From an uncultured Saprospiraceae bacterium (GTDB taxonomy: Bacteria; Bacteroidota; Bacteroidia; Chitinophagales; Saprospiraceae): 17,004 nucleotides of DNA. The translations under genes were made by a program, and so were the position numbers. How positions within the stretch are numbered: the stretch's first letter is position 1; each line of letters starts with the position of its first letter. The notes under the pieces were generated by a model. That model saw only the letters and a program-made list of their open reading frames with translations. It was not told the DNA's origin and ran no database searches. Shown here piece by piece: positions 14,114 through 17,004 of the stretch. Where the stretch lies: contig CALBVQ010000094.1 of NCBI GenBank assembly GCA_937969485.1, forward strand, positions 1 through 17,004, in the 5' to 3' direction.

Positions 14114-16510
14114 ATGCATTTACCAATGTCATTTATTATTGATCACACCTCGGGAGAGGTTATTACAGCTTCGGATGCATGCGATTATGTAATAGATCAT
14201 ATCATGTTTGACTCAAGGAAACAAAATGTAGGATCCTTTACTTTATTTGTGAACCTGAGTGGAGAAAGGAAACATATTGCAGCAGCAAGAGAGAAAGGAG
14301 TGCGTGTTGTTTTAACTAAAACAGTACTCGAAGCAGATGAAGGAGAGACGATAATTGTCGTAGATAATGTTTTGGATGAACTCCAAAAGCTTGCTGCCAA
14401 CTATCGTGCTAAATCGAACACCAAGTTCATTGGGGTGACTGGGAGTAACGGTAAAACCATTGTTAAGGAGTGGTTATATTTTGTATTAACGGACAAGTTT
14501 CATTGCGGAAAATCCCCTGCTTCCTACAATTCCCAACTGGGCGTTCCATTGTCTATCTTATCCATCGTAGAGCAAAATGAAATTGCAATTATCGAAGCTG
14601 GAATTTCGATGACAGGAGAGATGGATAAGCTTCAAGAAATGATCTGTCCAGAAATAGGAATTCTCACAACTATGGGTGATGCTCACAGTGATGGATTCGA
14701 ATCATTCAATAAGAAATTAGAGCAAAAATTAGTTCTCTTTAAAGATTGCAAGAAACTAATTACCGAAATAAATTCGAAGGTTAAAAAATCAGATCTGAAT
14801 ATATTGACCGATACGGAGTTAATTACATGGTCTTTCGATGATAATGATTCTGTTTATTCTGCTAAATGTGAAGTAGTAGAAAACTCTGCTCGGATTAGTA
14901 TCCAAGGGAAAAATTCTGTTGAATTTAATTTTTCCCACACCGATCAAGCTTCAATTACTAACATAATTAATGTCGTTATTTTAGCTCTCGAACTCGAAAT
15001 TCCAAAGAACTATATTCAATCCAAAATTGATAACATTCAACCTGTATCACTGCGACTAGAATTAAAAAAGGCCGCAAGGAATTGTTTATTAATTAATGAT
15101 AGTTATAACGCTGATCTCACATCATTACAAAACGCTCTAGACTTTTCAATAACACAAAAAAATAATAGATCTCTGACATTAATTATTTCTGAGTTCGATC
15201 AACAATCGAATAGCAGTTCTTTTAATGCACGACTAAATAAACTAATTAAATCGTACCCCATTGATGAGCTTTATTATGTTGGTGACGGAGAGCTTAACAT
15301 CGATGCAGACTTTTTATTTAAAAATACTAAGGACTTACTTAGTTTTATTATTAAAAATAAGCCTACAGATCAACTTATATTAATAAAAGGAGCAAGGCGA
15401 TTTAAATTAGAAACTATTGCTAATTTTCTCGAAGAAAATCAGCACAGAACAATATTGCATACTAATCTTCAAGTACTAAAAGATAATATTAGTTTTTTCA
15501 AGTCAGTAATAAATGAAAGCACTAAAATAATGGCTGTAATTAAAGCTGGTGCTTACGGAAGTGATTCTTTGACCATTGGAAAATACTTGGAATCTAGTGG
15601 AGTTGATTATTTAGCCGTTGCATATATTGAAGAGGGGATAGAGTTAAGAAATGAAGGTATTCAATCCCCTATTATGGTGATGAATCCTGATCCTTCGCTT
15701 TTCAATTTAGCTGTTGAATATAATTTAGAACCTGAGATTTATTCCTTTCACCAACTCCACCAGATTAAGATTTTAGGAGAAATTAATGTGCATATTAAAA
15801 TTGATTCTGGAATGAATAGATTAGGCTTTAAAGAGTCTGATCTTCGGGAATTAATCGAAGTAATAAAACGTAATAAAAATATCCAGATTAAATCTGTTTT
15901 CTCTCACCTCTCCTCTGCCGATGATTCAACTGAAAATGATTATTCTAGGAAACAAGATTCAATTTTCAATTCGATTTTTGATAAACTGTGTGAGAGCCTA
16001 GAATATAAACCGTTGAAACATATTTGTAATTCTCATGCTGCAATATCCTTTCCTGAAATGCATCACGATATGATTCGAATTGGTATAGGAATGCATGGAT
16101 TAATGGCTGATAAAAATCTCTATTCTACTCATACTCTTGTTACTTGTATTTCTCAAGTAAAGGAAATAGAATCAGGAGATACAGTCGGCTATAATCAGGC
16201 ATTTATTGCCTCGAGGAAAATGAAAATTGCTACGGTGAGTATAGGTTATGCAGATGGATTTAGTAGGAAGCATGGACATGGTAATTCCCTATTATTTATT
16301 AATGGAAAAGCCTGCCCTACCGTAGGTAATATTTCAATGGACTCTTGTAGCATTGATGTAACTGATATTGATTGTTCAGCTGGTGACGAGGTCGTTGTTT
16401 TTGAGAATAAGGAGCAGTTGTTTGCTCTTTGTAAAACAGGGGAAGTGATTCCGTATGAATTCATATGCGGAATTGGGAAGCGAGTTGCTCGGAAGTTTAG
16501 TTTAGAATAG
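14114..16510 (+). CDS. Bifunctional MurF ligase / alanine racemase
   Basis: A fusion typical of Bacteroidota joining two D-alanine steps of peptidoglycan synthesis. The N-terminal half (~1-440) is UDP-MurNAc-tripeptide:D-Ala-D-Ala ligase: IMFDSRK near residue 31, ATP loop GVTGSNGKT at 107-115, SPASYNSQLGVPLS, IIEAGISMTGEM, TMGDAHSDGF, INDSYNADLTSLQNAL and LILIKGARRFKLE. The C-terminal half (~445-798) is a PLP alanine racemase: PLP lysine K477 in AVIKAGAYGSD, IKIDSGMNRLGF, HICNSHAA, RIGIGMHGL, catalytic Y712 in VSIGYADGF, and GNISMDSCSIDVTD. The racemase makes D-Ala from L-Ala for the Ddl-MurF route. In some fusions of this type the MurF half is suspected to be degenerate, but here its visible motifs are intact. 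798 residues is near the usual ~820. The start is uncertain: ATG 14114 or ATG 14126. Confidence 0.95.
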   Translation: MHLPMSFIIDHTSGEVITASDACDYVIDHIMFDSRKQNVGSFTLFVNLSGERKHIAAAREKGVRVVLTKTVLEADEGETIIVVDNVLDELQKLAANYRAKSNTKFIGVTGSNGKTIVKEWLYFVLTDKFHCGKSPASYNSQLGVPLSILSIVEQNEIAIIEAGISMTGEMDKLQEMICPEIGILTTMGDAHSDGFESFNKKLEQKLVLFKDCKKLITEINSKVKKSDLNILTDTELITWSFDDNDSVYSAKCEVVENSARISIQGKNSVEFNFSHTDQASITNIINVVILALELEIPKNYIQSKIDNIQPVSLRLELKKAARNCLLINDSYNADLTSLQNALDFSITQKNNRSLTLIISEFDQQSNSSSFNARLNKLIKSYPIDELYYVGDGELNIDADFLFKNTKDLLSFIIKNKPTDQLILIKGARRFKLETIANFLEENQHRTILHTNLQVLKDNISFFKSVINESTKIMAVIKAGAYGSDSLTIGKYLESSGVDYLAVAYIEEGIELRNEGIQSPIMVMNPDPSLFNLAVEYNLEPEIYSFHQLHQIKILGEINVHIKIDSGMNRLGFKESDLRELIEVIKRNKNIQIKSVFSHLSSADDSTENDYSRKQDSIFNSIFDKLCESLEYKPLKHICNSHAAISFPEMHHDMIRIGIGMHGLMADKNLYSTHTLVTCISQVKEIESGDTVGYNQAFIASRKMKIATVSIGYADGFSRKHGHGNSLLFINGKACPTVGNISMDSCSIDVTDIDCSAGDEVVVFENKEQLFALCKTGEVIPYEFICGIGKRVARKFSLE

Positions 16511-16561
16511 AGTAATTACATCAAGATGGTTTTTTCTTGTGACAGAGTATTGTAGACTAAT

Positions 16562-16782
16562 TCATATTGCATTGTATAAGTAGAGCTTGGCCTTAGCTAA
16601 AGACTGTAAATCCCGAAGATTCACAACATTGAAAGCGTCAGAATATGGTTGAATCTGTAGTTGCGCAAGGCCAATATGCAACTAATGAGTTCTAGATCAG
16701 TGGCATCTTAAAATTTGGTAGTAGAATCAAGCGAATCCAGTTTGATTGGCGGTTCATTCTTTAAAGCCAATTGAAATAATAA
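16562..16782 (-). pseudogene. Possible decayed coding sequence
   Basis: On the minus strand, 16782-16708 reads LLFQLALKNEPPIKLDSLD and ends in TAA; continuing past that stop gives DATDLELI. In another frame, 16681-16562 reads HIGLAQLQIQPYSDAFNVV then NLRDLQSLAKAKLYLYNAI and ends in TGA. The residue make-up looks protein-like, with a stop and a frame change between the two parts. I do not recognise a family, and chance open frames of this size are common in AT-rich DNA. Confidence 0.25.
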
Positions 16783-16863
16783 TCAGTATTTATACCAATT
16801 TTGTTTTAGAATTTCGCATATTTTCAAGTTTATAAAAGTAATTACTTCGTTAGAAATACTCAT

Positions 16864-17004
16864 GATAGCTAAGGCTATCCATGCCTTTTCTGCCTTGTAC
16901 TTGATTTAACCCGAATTATGCATTAAGATATCTATTACGAGCTTAAACTGCTTCGATAATGGGAACGTCCAGCTCTTTTGATGCTCACCGTGATGGTGAC
17001 CACG
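16864..17004. repeat. Dispersed repeat, copy B, cut by the window edge
   Basis: It starts with the hairpin GATAGC-TAAG-GCTATC (16864-16879), 15 bases of which recur upstream of thrA. Next comes TTTAACCCGAATTATGC (16905-16921), the inverted-repeat end shared with copy A, and then 59 bases matching copy A at 51 positions to 16976. After that the two copies diverge: copy B goes on with TCACC-GTGAT-GGTGA, a small hairpin, to the end of the window. Its right end is not visible, so it may be another small element or the end of a larger one. Confidence 0.6.

Larger units (their letters stand above)
16511..17004. other. Long non-coding region after murF-alr
   Basis: 494 bases without an intact gene. 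The left part holds coding-like but broken frames on the minus strand (16562-16782, listed separately). TAGTTGC/GCAACTA (16658-16664 and 16678-16684) can pair around a 13-base loop, and TTGGCCTT (16587-16594) is inverted at 16667-16674. The right part, from about 16864, belongs to the dispersed repeat family. No clear terminator for murF-alr is seen. Confidence 0.5.

Noticed and set aside
15542..15568. Alanine racemase PLP motif reads KAGAYGSD instead of the common KADAYGHG, suggesting loss of function
   Set aside because: The PLP lysine, the AYG core and the catalytic tyrosine (Y712) are all present, and MurF-Alr fusions in Bacteroidota vary at these flanking positions.
16600..16625. AGACTGTAAATC resembles the anticodon arm of tRNA-Tyr
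   Set aside because: The flanking bases do not form the five-pair anticodon stem, and no acceptor, D or T arm can be folded around it. Most likely chance.

Overview
The window comes from a low-GC member of the Bacteroidota. The grounds are a type IX secretion (T9SS) C-terminal sorting domain, a DUF6089/PorG-like outer-membrane barrel, a MurF-alanine racemase fusion, an aspartokinase-homoserine dehydrogenase fusion, a bacterial geranylgeranylglyceryl-phosphate synthase, and promoter boxes of the TAnnTTTG type known from this phylum. I cannot place the genus; the content would fit a free-living, possibly marine, Cytophagales/Flammeovirga-like or flavobacterial organism. No tRNA, rRNA, CRISPR array, phage gene or complete insertion sequence is visible.

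Layout. (1) 1-1295 (+): the 3' part of a secreted protein with a P domain and a lysyl-oxidase domain. (2) 1502-4890 (-): thrA-thrB, overlapping by one base and convergent with the oxidase; thrC does not follow. (3) 5194-7071 (+): an exported VWA protein with a SusC-like N-terminal domain, ending in a long perfect hairpin. (4) 7072-7369: a spacer carrying a remnant of a LamG/concanavalin-type gene on the minus strand. (5) 7370-8908 (+): a T9SS-exported beta-helix protein, convergent with (6). (6) 12752 down to 8924 (-): a five-gene run, GGGP synthase, TerB-like protein, odhB (2-oxoglutarate dehydrogenase E2), a five-helix membrane protein and the PorG-like barrel. (7) 12840-12945: a 106-bp repeat with imperfect terminal inverted repeats; a second copy starts near 16905 and runs off the window. 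(8) 13058-16510: menA (-) and murF-alr (+), divergent, with facing promoters that both match TTG-N19/20-TACATTTG. (9) 16511-17004: non-coding, with decayed coding-like stretches and the second repeat copy.

Most genes are core metabolism: threonine synthesis from aspartate, the TCA cycle, menaquinone, peptidoglycan precursors and an archaeal-type ether-lipid step. The accessory layer consists of secreted surface proteins (oxidase, VWA protein, beta-helix protein), the lectin-domain remnant and the dispersed repeats. I found no convincing new multi-gene system. The items most worth a second look are the P-domain/lysyl-oxidase protein with an intact predicted LTQ cofactor site, the inverted-repeat element family, the LamG remnant, and the promoter that leaves almost no leader before murF-alr.
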